DNA of 64,000 bases from Pseudonocardia acidicola (GCF_012911935.1 NZ_JAAXLA010000015.1:1-64000), one strand, 5' to 3'; positions 42,274 to 51,802 are shown, counted from the first letter of the stretch. Numbers and translations: made by a program. The notes: generated from the sequence alone by a model not told the origin.

Positions 42274-44772
42274 TCAGGACCGGCCACCGGATGCGCTGCC
42301 GGTGAGCGCATCGCCCGCAGCGGCCCCCGGCGCGGTGAACCGCACCGTCTCCCCGGGGTTCAGCTCACGTACCTGCTCGCCACAACCCACGCGGACCGGG
42401 CCCCCGGGGCCCGGCTCCGCGGAGACCTGCACCACACGACCCGTGACGCGCACCCGCAACGGTTGCGCGCGGTAGTACACGGTCAGTTCGAGCACACCGA
42501 ACTGGCGCGGCCAGTGCGGGTTGAACCACAGGGCGTCCTGGCGGGTCTCCAGCCCGGCGAAGCAGCGCTGCAGCAGGTCCACGCATCCCGCCATCGCGCC
42601 GAGGTGCACCCCCTCGGCCGTGGTGCCGCCGTGGACGTGCGCGGTGTCGCTGTGCAGTGCACCCTCGAAGTACACCAGCGCCTGCTCGCGATGTGCCCGG
42701 GCCAGCACCCAGGCGTGCACGAGTGCGCTGAGCGTGGACCCGTGCGCCGTGCGGGCCAGGTAGTACTCGATCGTGCGCGGGATGGCCTCGGGCGGCAGCC
42801 GGTACCCCAGCCGGCCGAGCAGCTCGCGCAACTCGTCGGCCGACAGCAGGTAGAACAGCATCAGCACGTCGGCCTGCTTGGACACCTGGTAGTGCTCCAC
42901 GGAGCGGCCCTCGGCCTCCAGGATCCGGTCCAGCCGCTGGATGTCCCCGTAGCGTCGGCGGTAGGCGTCCCAGTCCAGCTCGAGCAGGTCCCGGTAGCCC
43001 TCGAACTGGTCGATCACCCCGTCGGAATGGATGGGCACGTACATCCGCCTGCTGACGTCGCGCCACCGCAGCAGCTCCGCAGGCCCCAGCCCGAGGCTCG
43101 CGATGAGCTCGCTACGGCGGGTCGCCGGCAGCGCGTCGAGCACATCCTGCGCGCGGAGCAGCACCCAGACCGCCATCACGTTGCTGTAGGCGTTGTTGTC
43201 GATGCCCGGCTCGGCGGCGCCCGGGTAGCGGGTGCTGTACTCGTCGGGCCCCATCACACCGCGGATGACATAGCGGCCCCGGGCCGGGTCGTGGCGGGCC
43301 ATGCCGGCCCAGAACCGTGCGATCTCCAGCAGCACCTCGGCGCCGTGCTCGACCAGGAACGCCAGGTCTCCCGTGGCCTGGTAGTACTGCCAGATGTTGT
43401 AGGCCACGGCGAGGCCCACGTGGCGCTGCAGGTGACTGGTGTCGGGCAGCCACCGGCCCGACCGCGGGTTGAGGTGCATCCGCTGGCTCTCCTCGCGGCC
43501 GTCGCTGCCGGACTGCCACGGGTACATCGCCCCGGTGTAGCCGGCAGCCCGGGCCGCCCGCCGGGCAGCGTCGAGCCGGCGGGTCCGGTAGAGCAGCAGC
43601 GCCCGGGCGAGCTCGGGCAGGCGCAGCGTCAGCACCGGGAACACGAACAGCTCGTCCCAGAACACGTGACCCCGGTACGCCTCTCCGTGCAGACCGCGGG
43701 CCGGGATGCCGGCGTCGGTGTCCTCGTTGTGCGGCGACACGGTCTGCAGCAGGTGAAACGCGCTGAGCCGCAACGTGCGCAGCGTCTCGTGGTGCGCGGG
43801 CCCGTGCCCGTCGCTGAGGTCGATCGCGAACCGGTGCCAGAGCTGCTGCCAGGCCAGCTCGTGACTCTCCAGCAGGTCGTCGAACCCGGCGGTGTCGCGC
43901 AGCGACTCGACCGCGGCCAGCGCCGGCTCCGAGATGGCGACGTCGCGGGAGGTGAACAGCGCGACGACCTTCTCGACGGCGACCGGAGCGCCCGCGGTGA
44001 CCTCGATGTCGAGCTCCTGGGCGATCCGCGCCGGTTCCTCCACCAGCCGACGCGGGACCTCGATGGGCCGCCCCTCCCGGAGGACCCGGGTCCGGGCCGC
44101 CTCGGCGATCCGCAGCTCGGACTGGGTGGTGCGGGCGATCAGCAGCAGGGTCTCCTCGTCGGGCCGGCCGGTCCCGGCCACCTCGACATGCCGCCCGGAC
44201 AGCTGCCGGTACCGCACCACTCCGATGTTGGCGACCATGCCGTCGATCCCGGACAGGACCCGCAACCGGCCACCCCAGTCCTCGGCGGTGAACGTGGTGT
44301 GCAGGCCCGCCAGATGCGGCTGTCCCATGTGCACGAACCGTCGCTGCCGGAACGAGGTGTGCCGGCCCGCGGCGTCGACGAAACGCACCACACGGCTCAG
44401 CACGCCGCGTCGCAGGTCGAGCACCTGGCGCAACTGCAGCACCCGCACCGCGGACAGGTCGACCCAGTCCCCGTCCCCGATCGCGAACCGCAGGCCGAGC
44501 CAGTTCGGCAGGTTGACCAGGCTCTCGTTCTCGACGGCCTGGCCGGCCACCACGTCGCGCAGCCGGTTGTAGCAGCCGGCGGCGTAGGTGCCCGGATAGT
44601 GCACGTCGTCGGCGCAGGACTCCGCAGCGGCGCCCCGGGTCGCGAAATATCCGTTGCCGAGAGTGCACAGCGCCTCTCGCCGACCCTCCCCGGCCGGGTC
44701 CCAGCCGTCGAAGACCAGCGTCCACGCATCTGCCCGGTGGTGGCGCCCCACCGCATCGAGCCGAGTCGTCAT
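42274..44772 (-). CDS. GH65 disaccharide phosphorylase/hydrolase
   Basis: An 832-residue family 65 glycoside phosphorylase. The N-terminal beta-sandwich runs to about 270. The alpha/alpha barrel includes HVFWDELFVFPVL and the general-acid glutamate in GVMGPDEYSTRYPG. The phosphate-binding region is HGSTLSALVHAW, and a C-terminal beta domain completes it. The substrate is an alpha-glucosyl disaccharide (trehalose, maltose or kojibiose cannot be separated by eye). In M. tuberculosis a GH65 domain occurs in Rv2006 of the DosR regulon, where it is fused to a trehalose-phosphatase domain absent here. Phosphorolysis would save ATP when energy is short. Confidence 0.9.
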   Translation of the reverse strand: MTTRLDAVGRHHRADAWTLVFDGWDPAGEGRREALCTLGNGYFATRGAAAESCADDVHYPGTYAAGCYNRLRDVVAGQAVENESLVNLPNWLGLRFAIGDGDWVDLSAVRVLQLRQVLDLRRGVLSRVVRFVDAAGRHTSFRQRRFVHMGQPHLAGLHTTFTAEDWGGRLRVLSGIDGMVANIGVVRYRQLSGRHVEVAGTGRPDEETLLLIARTTQSELRIAEAARTRVLREGRPIEVPRRLVEEPARIAQELDIEVTAGAPVAVEKVVALFTSRDVAISEPALAAVESLRDTAGFDDLLESHELAWQQLWHRFAIDLSDGHGPAHHETLRTLRLSAFHLLQTVSPHNEDTDAGIPARGLHGEAYRGHVFWDELFVFPVLTLRLPELARALLLYRTRRLDAARRAARAAGYTGAMYPWQSGSDGREESQRMHLNPRSGRWLPDTSHLQRHVGLAVAYNIWQYYQATGDLAFLVEHGAEVLLEIARFWAGMARHDPARGRYVIRGVMGPDEYSTRYPGAAEPGIDNNAYSNVMAVWVLLRAQDVLDALPATRRSELIASLGLGPAELLRWRDVSRRMYVPIHSDGVIDQFEGYRDLLELDWDAYRRRYGDIQRLDRILEAEGRSVEHYQVSKQADVLMLFYLLSADELRELLGRLGYRLPPEAIPRTIEYYLARTAHGSTLSALVHAWVLARAHREQALVYFEGALHSDTAHVHGGTTAEGVHLGAMAGCVDLLQRCFAGLETRQDALWFNPHWPRQFGVLELTVYYRAQPLRVRVTGRVVQVSAEPGPGGPVRVGCGEQVRELNPGETVRFTAPGAAAGDALTGSASGGRS

Positions 44773-44947
44773 CGGCCCCCGCCGATGCTGCGCCCAGGCG
44801 TCACCTGCCCCATCCGCTCCTCCCTCCGCCCCGTAGCCCGGCAGACGGTAGAACGGGCCACCCCCTCGCCGGCACGGCCGAAGGACCCCGCCGCCCGGGC
44901 GCCGGGTCACCGGACGAGCCACCGGGCCGCGGCCGGCCTCCCACCCG

Positions 44948-44961
44948 GGGACCAACGCCCC
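44948..44961. promoter_or_regulatory. DosR-like box upstream of the first Acg-type gene
   Basis: GGGAC-N4-GCCCC, 72-85 bases before the ATG at 45033 and also in the divergent promoter of the GH65 gene. Confidence 0.45.
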
Positions 44962-45032
44962 TGCCCGCACCGGTACACGCGATCCATGCTGGTCACACCG
45001 CGTCGCCCACGGCGCGGATCCGGAGGTGCCCC

Positions 45033-46028
45033 ATGACCCGCTCGCAGGCCGCGGATCTGTCCACAGCGGTCGAGCATGCGCTGCGGGCTCCGTCGGTGCA
45101 CAACACCCAGCCCTGGCGCTGGCGCATCACCCCGGACACGATCGAGCTGCACGCCGACTGGGACCGGCACCTGGCGGCGACCGATCCGGACCGGCGCGAC
45201 CTCGTGCTGAGCTGCGGAGCCGCTCTGCACCATCTGCAGGTCGCACTCGCCGCACTGGGCCTGGCCGTGCGCGTGCACCGGTTGCCCGACCCGGAGGACA
45301 GCGGCCACCTCGCCACCGTCGAGGTCCGGCCCGGACCGGGCGACGAGGCCGAGGCCGCACTGTTCGACAGCATCGAGCGCCGCCGGACCGAACGACGCCG
45401 GATGAGCCACCGGCCGGTGCCGGCGGACCACCTGGCCGCCCTCGTCGAGCAGGCCCCGCGTTTCGGTGCGGTGCTGCTCCCGGTCACCGACGCGGACCTC
45501 CGCAACCGGCTCACCGCCGCCCTCGTCGAGGCTGCCCACGAGCAGGAGGACACCCCGGGTTACCAGGCCGAGCTGCACCTGTGGACCCACCGCTACGCCG
45601 ACGCCCACGACGGCGTCCCCGCCGCCAACGTGTCCCCCGCACCGGTCGGGTTCGTCGGCACCTCACCGCTGCGCCGGTTCCCGCGGGCGACGCTCACCCA
45701 GCCGGCACAGCAGCCCGGGCGCGGCCCGGCCGACGACGCCGCCGAGCTGCTGGTGGTCGCCACCCCCGGTGACGGCCAGCTCGACCGTCTCCGCGCCGGC
45801 GAGGCCACCAGCGCGGTCCTGCTCGCCGCGACCCGGCTCGGTCTGGCCTGCACCCCGCTGAGCCAGGCCCTCGAGGTCGACAGCAGCCGCCGCGACGTCC
45901 GGGTTCACGTCCTGCGCATCCCCGAGCACCCTCAGCTCATCATCCGGGTCGGGTGGCCGGCCGACGGATCCGCCGAGCTCCCGGCGACACCCCGCCGGAA
46001 CCTGCGCTCGATGCTCCTGCCGAACTGA
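45033..46028 (+). CDS. Acg-family nitroreductase-like protein (copy 1)
   Basis: A 331-residue protein of the Acg family, a nitroreductase-fold group that binds flavin. The N-terminal ALRAPSVHNTQPWRWRI and ATDPDRRDLVLSCGAALHHL motifs, and the later EATSAVLLAATRLGLACTPLSQ, are diagnostic. M. tuberculosis Acg (Rv2032) is strongly induced by DosR and proposed to sequester flavin. GGAGG site. A second copy follows after one intervening gene. Confidence 0.9.
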   Translation: MTRSQAADLSTAVEHALRAPSVHNTQPWRWRITPDTIELHADWDRHLAATDPDRRDLVLSCGAALHHLQVALAALGLAVRVHRLPDPEDSGHLATVEVRPGPGDEAEAALFDSIERRRTERRRMSHRPVPADHLAALVEQAPRFGAVLLPVTDADLRNRLTAALVEAAHEQEDTPGYQAELHLWTHRYADAHDGVPAANVSPAPVGFVGTSPLRRFPRATLTQPAQQPGRGPADDAAELLVVATPGDGQLDRLRAGEATSAVLLAATRLGLACTPLSQALEVDSSRRDVRVHVLRIPEHPQLIIRVGWPADGSAELPATPRRNLRSMLLPN

Positions 46029-46077
46029 GCACGGCACCCGGCGGGTGGGCCGACGAGGGCACAACGGCCCGGGCCCG

Positions 46078-46091
46078 CGGACCGGAGTCCC
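46078..46091. promoter_or_regulatory. DosR-like box upstream of the methyltransferase
   Basis: CGGAC-N4-GTCCC, one mismatch to the perfect 5-4-5 palindrome, about 112 bases before the ATG at 46203. Confidence 0.45.
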
Positions 46092-46202
46092 GGGCGGGGC
46101 GTGGCCGATCGGCGCCGCGCTGCGGGTCTCCCGCCACTGTTTGCGCCCCGGAACCCGAGCGCACAGTCACGGGTGAGCGACACCGAGCTGTGAGGTGATC
46201 CC

Positions 46203-46847
46203 ATGCCCCAGGCAACCGAGATCGGTCTGGCCCCGGTGCTGCCGGCCTACTCCGAACGCGCGGATTCCTACGATCACGACACCGCCCCCTACGAGTCCTG
46301 GCGCCGCCGTCTGGTGGCTGCGCTACCGCTGCGCCGCGGCGACACGGTGCTCGACGTGGGTTGCGGGACCGGGCTGTGCTTCCCGCTGCTCCTCGACGAG
46401 ATCGGCGCCGAGGGCACCGTCATCGGCATCGACGATGCCCCCGCGATGCTGGCCGAGGCCCGCGCGAAGGCCGACGCACACGGCTGGCGGAACATCACGC
46501 TCATCGAGGCACCGGCCGAACACGCGATCATCCCGTGCATCGCGGACGCCGCCCTGTTCTCCGCGGTGCACGACGTACTGCAGTCACCGGCTGCGCTGGA
46601 CAACGTCATCGGGCACCTGCGCCCGGGGGCCTGGGTCGTCGGGGCCGGCGGCAAGTTCCCGCCCGCCTGGGAGGTTCCGCTGACCTTCGTCGTCCGCGCC
46701 GTGCATGCCCCGTACATCCGTGACTTCACCGGATTCGACCGCCCCTGGCGGCTGCTCGAGGAGTACCTCGACGACTTCCACGTCACCGAGGTGGCGTTCG
46801 GCACCGGCTACATCGCGGTCGGCCGGGCCCGGCCGGTCACCGGCTGA
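46203..46847 (+). CDS. Class I SAM-dependent methyltransferase
   Basis: A 214-residue Rossmann methyltransferase. The SAM-binding motif is VLDVGCGTGLCFPLL, with the acidic residue in GIDDAPAMLAEA and the post-I region ITLIEAPAEHAIIP. Substrate unknown. It sits between the two Acg copies in the same direction, 72 bases before the second. Confidence 0.85.
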   Translation: MPQATEIGLAPVLPAYSERADSYDHDTAPYESWRRRLVAALPLRRGDTVLDVGCGTGLCFPLLLDEIGAEGTVIGIDDAPAMLAEARAKADAHGWRNITLIEAPAEHAIIPCIADAALFSAVHDVLQSPAALDNVIGHLRPGAWVVGAGGKFPPAWEVPLTFVVRAVHAPYIRDFTGFDRPWRLLEEYLDDFHVTEVAFGTGYIAVGRARPVTG

Positions 46848-46919
46848 CGTGACCATGGCCGGACTCGGCAGGCCCTTCATCGCCGTCACCGGACGGCGCG
46901 CACCGATCGGGGTCGTCGG

Positions 46920-47933
46920 GTGAGCAACCCAGCCACGGCCCGTCCCGTCGGCCCGGTCCCGCCCGATGTGCTGTACCGCGCTCTCGAGCAGGCGTTGCGT
47001 GCGCCGTCGGTGCACAACACCCAGCCCTGGCGGTGGCGGATCGGCGAGGACGCGGCGGAGTTGCACGCCGACTGGAACCGCCACCTGGTCGGCACCGACC
47101 CCGATCGGCGGGATCTGGTCATCAGCTGCGGGGCGGCCCTGGATCACCTGCGCGTCGCCCTCGCCCGGCTGGGCTGGGGTGCGTCCACCGAACGGTTGCC
47201 CGATCCGGAGAACCCGGCGCACCTGGCGACGGTGCGCCCAGGCCACAAGCGGGTCGACCGGCGGGACGTCGGCCTGGCCGTCGCGATCGAGCGCCGACGG
47301 ACCGACCGGCGCCGGCTCAGCGCGCGACCGGTTCCTCCCGGCATCGTGGCGTCGTTGGTCGGCCAGGCTGCCCGGCACCGGACCCGCCTGCACCCGGTCG
47401 CCGAGGAGCAGGCCCGCGACCGGCTCGTGGCAGCGCTCGCGGAGGCCGCGCGCCGCCAGCAGTACACACCCGGCTACCCCGCCGAGCTGGCGATCTGGAC
47501 CAGGCGTTGCACGGCTGCCCACGACGGGATCCCCCGGGCCTCCGTGCCCGATGCCGGGGCCGATCAGGACAGCCCTGGACTGCGCCGCTTCCCGCGCGGC
47601 CGGCTCTTCGCCCATCCGCGCCGCCTCGAACCGGACGCGGAGGCAGCCACCTTCATGGTGGTCACCACCGCCGGCGACGGGGTCGTCGATCAGCTGCGCG
47701 CGGGCGAGGCGACCAGCGCGGTGCTGCTCGCCGCGACCCGGATCGGGCTGGCGTGCACACCGCTCAGCCAGGCCGTGGAGGTCGGGTACACCCGCCGGCA
47801 ACTGGCCGAGCAGATTCTTCACGTCTCCGGGCACCCGCAGCTGATCATCCGGATCGGATGGGCCCAGGAGGGAGCCGCCGAGCTGCCCGCCACCCCTCGC
47901 CGGCCACTGGCCTTCGTGCTGATGCCCGGCTGA
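46920..47933 (+). CDS. Acg-family nitroreductase-like protein (copy 2)
   Basis: A 337-residue paralogue of the protein at 45033. It shares SVHNTQPWRWRI, GTDPDRRDLVISCGAALDHL and EATSAVLLAATRIGLACTPLSQ almost unchanged, including a long identical nucleotide stretch over the first motif. The middle region (about 190-235) diverges. A duplication with an intervening methyltransferase is likely. The GTG start has a GGGG-type site. Stops nearly abut the convergent stress-protein gene. Confidence 0.9.
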   Translation: MSNPATARPVGPVPPDVLYRALEQALRAPSVHNTQPWRWRIGEDAAELHADWNRHLVGTDPDRRDLVISCGAALDHLRVALARLGWGASTERLPDPENPAHLATVRPGHKRVDRRDVGLAVAIERRRTDRRRLSARPVPPGIVASLVGQAARHRTRLHPVAEEQARDRLVAALAEAARRQQYTPGYPAELAIWTRRCTAAHDGIPRASVPDAGADQDSPGLRRFPRGRLFAHPRRLEPDAEAATFMVVTTAGDGVVDQLRAGEATSAVLLAATRIGLACTPLSQAVEVGYTRRQLAEQILHVSGHPQLIIRIGWAQEGAAELPATPRRPLAFVLMPG

Positions 47934-47943
47934 CGGCGCCCGG

Positions 47944-48801
47944 TCACGCGGTCGGTGCGGCGCCGTCCGACCGGACCACCAGGACCGGGCACGACGCGTA
48001 CTGCACCAGCACCTGACTCGTCGAGCCCAGCAGCATCCCGGTGAACCCGCCTTGACCGCGATGCCCCACGACCAGCAGCCGGGCGGCGCCGGCCTGCCGG
48101 AGCAGCGCGCGCACCGGCCGGTCGGCGACCGTGTGCTGCTCGACGTGAACCTCGGGGTGGGCCCGCTGGTGATCGGCCACGTGCTGCGCCAGCACCTCCC
48201 GGGCCCGCTCCTCGAGCACGTCCCAGTCCTCTCGCAACCGGATCGCGCCGCCGCCGGGTCCGGGCACCACGTCGCTCCAGGTGTGCACCGCCACCAGCTC
48301 GCCGTCCTCCTGTGCCGCGATGTCGAGGGCGAGGTCGAGGGCGGCGTCACCGTCCGGTGAGCCGTCGACGCCCACGACGACCGGCCCGTCCCGGCGGGGC
48401 GGAACATCGGGTGCCGGGCCGCGCACCACGGCGACCGGGCACGCGGCGTGGGTGACGAGGGTGAGCGCGACGGAGCCGGCGAGCATGCCCGGGAATGCGT
48501 CCGAACCCCAGCCGCCGACGGCCACCAGCCCGGCCGAGCGCGCGTGTTCGAGCAGCACGGCGGCGGGCTTTCCCCGCTCCACCCGGGCGTCGGCCTGCGC
48601 GGTGCCCTGCTTGCGGACCGCGCTCAGCAGCTCGTCCAGCCAGCCCGGCACCTCGTCCCCACCGGACTCCCCGACGACGTGCACCACCTGCAGACGCACG
48701 TCGCGGCGGGCGGCCTCGGTCGCTGCCCACTCGGCGGCCTGCCGGGCCGACGGGGACGGGTCGACCCCGACCACCACCGGCCTGCCATCGGTTGTCGACA
48801 C
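47944..48801 (-). CDS. Tandem-domain universal stress protein
   Basis: A 285-residue two-domain UspA protein. The second domain has a full ATP-binding loop, GHRGQGGFTGMLLGST; the first has a weaker loop, GGWGSDAFPGMLAGSV, so only one site may bind nucleotide well. Both domains start with VVVGVD. It resembles Rv2623-type dormancy proteins and is the second USP of this kind in the window. The GTG has a GAGAGGAG site. It is divergent from the NAD-salvage pair, with a DosR-like palindrome between them. Confidence 0.9.
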   Translation of the reverse strand: MSTTDGRPVVVGVDPSPSARQAAEWAATEAARRDVRLQVVHVVGESGGDEVPGWLDELLSAVRKQGTAQADARVERGKPAAVLLEHARSAGLVAVGGWGSDAFPGMLAGSVALTLVTHAACPVAVVRGPAPDVPPRRDGPVVVGVDGSPDGDAALDLALDIAAQEDGELVAVHTWSDVVPGPGGGAIRLREDWDVLEERAREVLAQHVADHQRAHPEVHVEQHTVADRPVRALLRQAGAARLLVVGHRGQGGFTGMLLGSTSQVLVQYASCPVLVVRSDGAAPTA

Positions 48802-48925
48802 AGCGACTCCTCTCCGGGTACGGCCCACGAGGCGACCCGCAGGCAGCGCGGGAGCCAGGTTGCCGTCCCGGGCCGGTGGGCGTAAACCCCTCGGGGCCAC
48901 GCCGCCCGTGACGTGCAGCGCCCCG

Positions 48926-48939
48926 GGACCGCCGACCCG
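48926..48939. promoter_or_regulatory. DosR-like box between usp and pncB
   Basis: GGGAC-N4-GACCC, 79-92 bases before the pncB ATG and 125 bases from the stress-protein start. Confidence 0.4.
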
Positions 48940-49017
48940 GCGTGATGCGACGTCCGGCCCTGCCCGTTCGCCGCGCTGAGTGCCCACGATGGCCCGACGG
49001 CGGCAGGAGGATCTGAG

Positions 49018-50415
49018 ATGCCGGAGAGCACTCCGACGCGCACCCGGTCCCGCGGCGACGCGGCCGTGACCGATCTCTACGAGATCACGATGGCGCTGGC
49101 CTACCTCCACGAAGGCGTCACCGAGCCGGCCACCTTCAGTCTGTTCACCCGTGAGCTCCCCGCCGAACGCGGCTTCCTGGTCGCCGCCGGATTGACCGAC
49201 GTGATCGACTTCCTCGCCGACTTCGTGATCACCGATGACGATCTCGCCGTCTTCGCCGCCGCGCTGGGAGTGCCGGTGGCCGACGTCGCGCGGCTGGGTG
49301 GCACGCGTTTCACCGGTGATGTGTGGGCGGTGCCCGAGGGCAGGGTGGTCCTCGCGGGCGAGCCGCTGCTGGAGCTGACCGCGCCGCTGCCGCAGGCCCA
49401 GCTGATGGAGACCTGGGTGCTCAATCAGATCAGCCACCAGACCACGCTGGCCTCCAAGGCCGCCCGCTCCGTGCTCGCGGCCCGCGGCCGGCCGGTCGTG
49501 GACTTCTCGCTGCGCCGCACACACGGCGTCGAGGCCGGGATGCACGCGGCGCGGGCCGGGGCCATCGTCGGGTTCGCGGCCACGAGCAACGTCGCCGCCG
49601 CCCACGCCTACGGGCTGCGTGCCACCGGCACCATGGCGCACTCCTTCGTCCTCGCCTTCCCCACCGAGACCACCTCCTTCGAGGCCTTCGCCCGGAGCAC
49701 CACCGGCCCGGTGACGTTGCTGGTCGACACCTACGACACCGAGCAGGGCGTGCACCGTGCGGTGGAGGTGCTGCGGAGGCTGCCCGCGGACCGCGACATC
49801 GGGGTCCGGCTCGACAGCGGCGATCTGGGTGCGCTCGCGGTGCGCGCGCGGCGGATCCTGGACGCCGCCGGGCTCGCTCGCGCTCGCATCGTGGTCAGCG
49901 GCGGACTGGACGAGTACGGGGTCGAGGACCTGCTCGCGGCCGGCGCGCCCGTCGACGTGTTCGCGGTCGGCACCAAGGTGGGGACCGCGGCCGATTCGCC
50001 CTACCTGGATGCGGCGTACAAACTCGTCGAGTACGCCGGGCGACCGGTCATGAAGCTCTCCACCGGCAAGGCCACCGCGCCCGGCGCGAAACAGGTCTTC
50101 CGCGGCCCGGGCTGCGCCGACGTACTGGCGCTGCGCAACGAGGAGGCGCCACCGGGCACGCAGCCGCTGCTGGAGCAGGTGCTGCGGGCGGGCCTGCTGC
50201 TGCGGCCCCGCGACGCGCCGGCCGACGAGGTCGCCATCGCCCGCCGCCGGTTCGCCGCCGACCTGGCCGAACTGCCCGCCGCGACGCGGACCGTCCGGAG
50301 CCCGCGCGGCCTGCATCCGGTCTGTTCGCCGCAGTTGCAGGCGCTCACCGAGCAGGTGCAGCAGCGTCTGGCCACCGGCGAGCTGGGCGCCGCCGGCCGG
50401 CACGACCGGGTCTAG
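49018..50415 (+). CDS. pncB: Nicotinate phosphoribosyltransferase
   Basis: A 465-residue enzyme joining nicotinate and PRPP to make nicotinate mononucleotide for NAD salvage. Visible landmarks are TDLYEITMALAYLHEG at the N-terminus, the phosphorylated-histidine-type RRTHGVEAGMHAAR, the substrate strand GVRLDSGDLGALA and the phosphate site FAVGTKVGTAAD. The DosR-controlled isozyme PncB2 (Rv0573c) of M. tuberculosis is the closest functional parallel. GGAGGA ribosome site. The PRPP synthetase gene starts 12 bases after its stop. Confidence 0.93.
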   Translation: MPESTPTRTRSRGDAAVTDLYEITMALAYLHEGVTEPATFSLFTRELPAERGFLVAAGLTDVIDFLADFVITDDDLAVFAAALGVPVADVARLGGTRFTGDVWAVPEGRVVLAGEPLLELTAPLPQAQLMETWVLNQISHQTTLASKAARSVLAARGRPVVDFSLRRTHGVEAGMHAARAGAIVGFAATSNVAAAHAYGLRATGTMAHSFVLAFPTETTSFEAFARSTTGPVTLLVDTYDTEQGVHRAVEVLRRLPADRDIGVRLDSGDLGALAVRARRILDAAGLARARIVVSGGLDEYGVEDLLAAGAPVDVFAVGTKVGTAADSPYLDAAYKLVEYAGRPVMKLSTGKATAPGAKQVFRGPGCADVLALRNEEAPPGTQPLLEQVLRAGLLLRPRDAPADEVAIARRRFAADLAELPAATRTVRSPRGLHPVCSPQLQALTEQVQQRLATGELGAAGRHDRV

Positions 50416-50427
50416 GGCACGGCCGCC

Positions 50428-51363
50428 ATGACGCTGCAGATCGTGCCCGGCGCGGCCAGCCGGCCACTCGCCACCGCGCTGGCCCGCTGCCTCGGTCTCG
50501 AACCCACCGCCTGCCTGCTGGAACGGTTCCCGGACGGCGAGCTGCGACCCCGGGTCGGGACGGTGCGCGGCGACGACGTCTACCTGGTCCAGTCCACCGG
50601 GCCGCCGGTCGCCGAGCGGCTCGTCGAGCTGCTGCTGCTCCTCGACGCCTGCCGCCGGGCCGGCGCCGACCGGATCACCGCCGTGGTTCCCTACTTCGGA
50701 TACGCGCGCCAGGATCGCCGGGCCCGCGCCGGCGAGGCCGTCGGAGCACGCGCCGCCGCCGATGTGCTCACCGCGGCCGGCGCGCAGCGCCTGCTCGTCG
50801 TCGACCCGCACACCGCCGCGCTGGAGGCGATGTTCACCATCCCGGTGGAGATGCTCACCGCGGTGCCGGTCCTCACCGAGGCCCTCTCCACCACCGTGCC
50901 CGACGACACCGTGGTCGTCGCCCCGGACCTCGGCGCGGTCAAGCTCGCCGAGCATGTCGCCGCGCGGCTCGACCGCCCGGTGGCCATCGTGTGCAAGACC
51001 CGGCTCAGCGGCACCACCGTGCGCGCCACGGAACTCATCGGCGACGTGCAGAACCGCCCGGTGCTGATCGTCGATGACATGATCAGCACCGGTGGCACCA
51101 TCGAAGCCGCGGCACGCATCCTGCTCGCCCGCGGCGCCGCCCCCGACGTCACCGTGGCCGCGACCCACGGCCTCCTGGTCCCCGAGGCCGCCGAACGCCT
51201 CCGGGCGCTGCCGCTGCGTCGCCTGCTCCTCACCGACAGCATCGCCCTGCAACCGGACCCGGCGCCGTGGATGGACGTCTGCTCGGTCGCCGGCCTTCTC
51301 GCCGACGCCATCGGCCGGCTGCACCGCGCCGAGCCACTCGACGACCTGCTGCTGCACACCTGA
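50428..51363 (+). CDS. prs: Ribose-phosphate pyrophosphokinase family protein
   Basis: A 311-residue PRPP synthetase. The ATP-binding FPDGELRPRV and YFGYARQDRRAR segments, the DPHTAALEAMF site and the PRPP loop VLIVDDMISTGGTI are present. The flexible catalytic loop (CKTRLSGTTVRA) departs from the canonical KRRP-type sequence, so this is a divergent paralogue rather than the housekeeping enzyme. Twelve bases after pncB, it would supply PRPP to that enzyme and perhaps to the phosphoribosyltransferase fusions downstream. Confidence 0.88.
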   Translation: MTLQIVPGAASRPLATALARCLGLEPTACLLERFPDGELRPRVGTVRGDDVYLVQSTGPPVAERLVELLLLLDACRRAGADRITAVVPYFGYARQDRRARAGEAVGARAAADVLTAAGAQRLLVVDPHTAALEAMFTIPVEMLTAVPVLTEALSTTVPDDTVVVAPDLGAVKLAEHVAARLDRPVAIVCKTRLSGTTVRATELIGDVQNRPVLIVDDMISTGGTIEAAARILLARGAAPDVTVAATHGLLVPEAAERLRALPLRRLLLTDSIALQPDPAPWMDVCSVAGLLADAIGRLHRAEPLDDLLLHT

Positions 51364-51401
51364 CCGGACGCCCGCCGGACGGACGGCCGATCGGCAGGAC
51401 C

Positions 51402-51415
51402 GGGACCTTCGGCGC
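51402..51415. promoter_or_regulatory. Weak DosR-like box upstream of the SHOCT protein
   Basis: GGGAC-N4-GGCGC, a half-conserved version whose left half and CTTC spacer equal those in the kdp boxes (read on the minus strand there). About 100 bases before the ATG. Confidence 0.3.
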
Positions 51416-51514
51416 GAATCTGGCGGACCCAGTCCCCTGTATCGCAACCAGGCGTGGCCGGAGCCTTGACGTGGCCGAAAGCCCGGGCGGGCGCCCGGCC
51501 ACATGGAGGTTCAC

Positions 51515-51802
51515 ATGATGTTCTGGTGGGGCAACGGCATGGGCGGCTGGGGGTGGACGTTGATGACCATCAGCACCGTCGTCTTCTGGGCCTTGGTGAT
51601 CGCGGGCATCGTCGCCCTGGTCCGCTTCTCTGCCCGCGGCGGGCAGGCACGTTCGGCGCCATCGGTGCCATCGGTACCGCGGCCCACACCCGAGCAGATG
51701 CTCGCCGAACGGTTCGCACGCGGCGAGATCGACGAGCCCGAGTACCGGCAGCGCCTGGACGTCCTCTCGACGACCGCCCGTACCCCGGCGGACCGGCCAT
51801 GA
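51515..51802 (+). CDS. SHOCT-domain membrane protein
   Basis: A 95-residue protein. A Trp/Gly-rich start (MMFWWGNGMGGWGW) leads into one membrane helix (about 15-40). A linker follows, then a C-terminal SHOCT motif (EQMLAERFARGEIDEPEYRQRLDVL). SHOCT segments mediate oligomerisation. GGAGGT sits five bases before the double ATG. Confidence 0.8.
   Translation: MMFWWGNGMGGWGWTLMTISTVVFWALVIAGIVALVRFSARGGQARSAPSVPSVPRPTPEQMLAERFARGEIDEPEYRQRLDVLSTTARTPADRP

Noticed and set aside
40666..45036. A 1456-codon plus-strand open frame
   Set aside because: It is an antisense/out-of-frame shadow of the CBS, aldolase and GH65 genes; composition is Arg/Gly/Pro/His-rich with no domain, as expected from opposite-strand frames in very GC-rich DNA.
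48802..51504. Minus-strand extension of the universal stress protein to 1186 residues
   Set aside because: The added part is antisense to pncB and prs. The USP fold starts at the GTG at 48801, which has a ribosome site.
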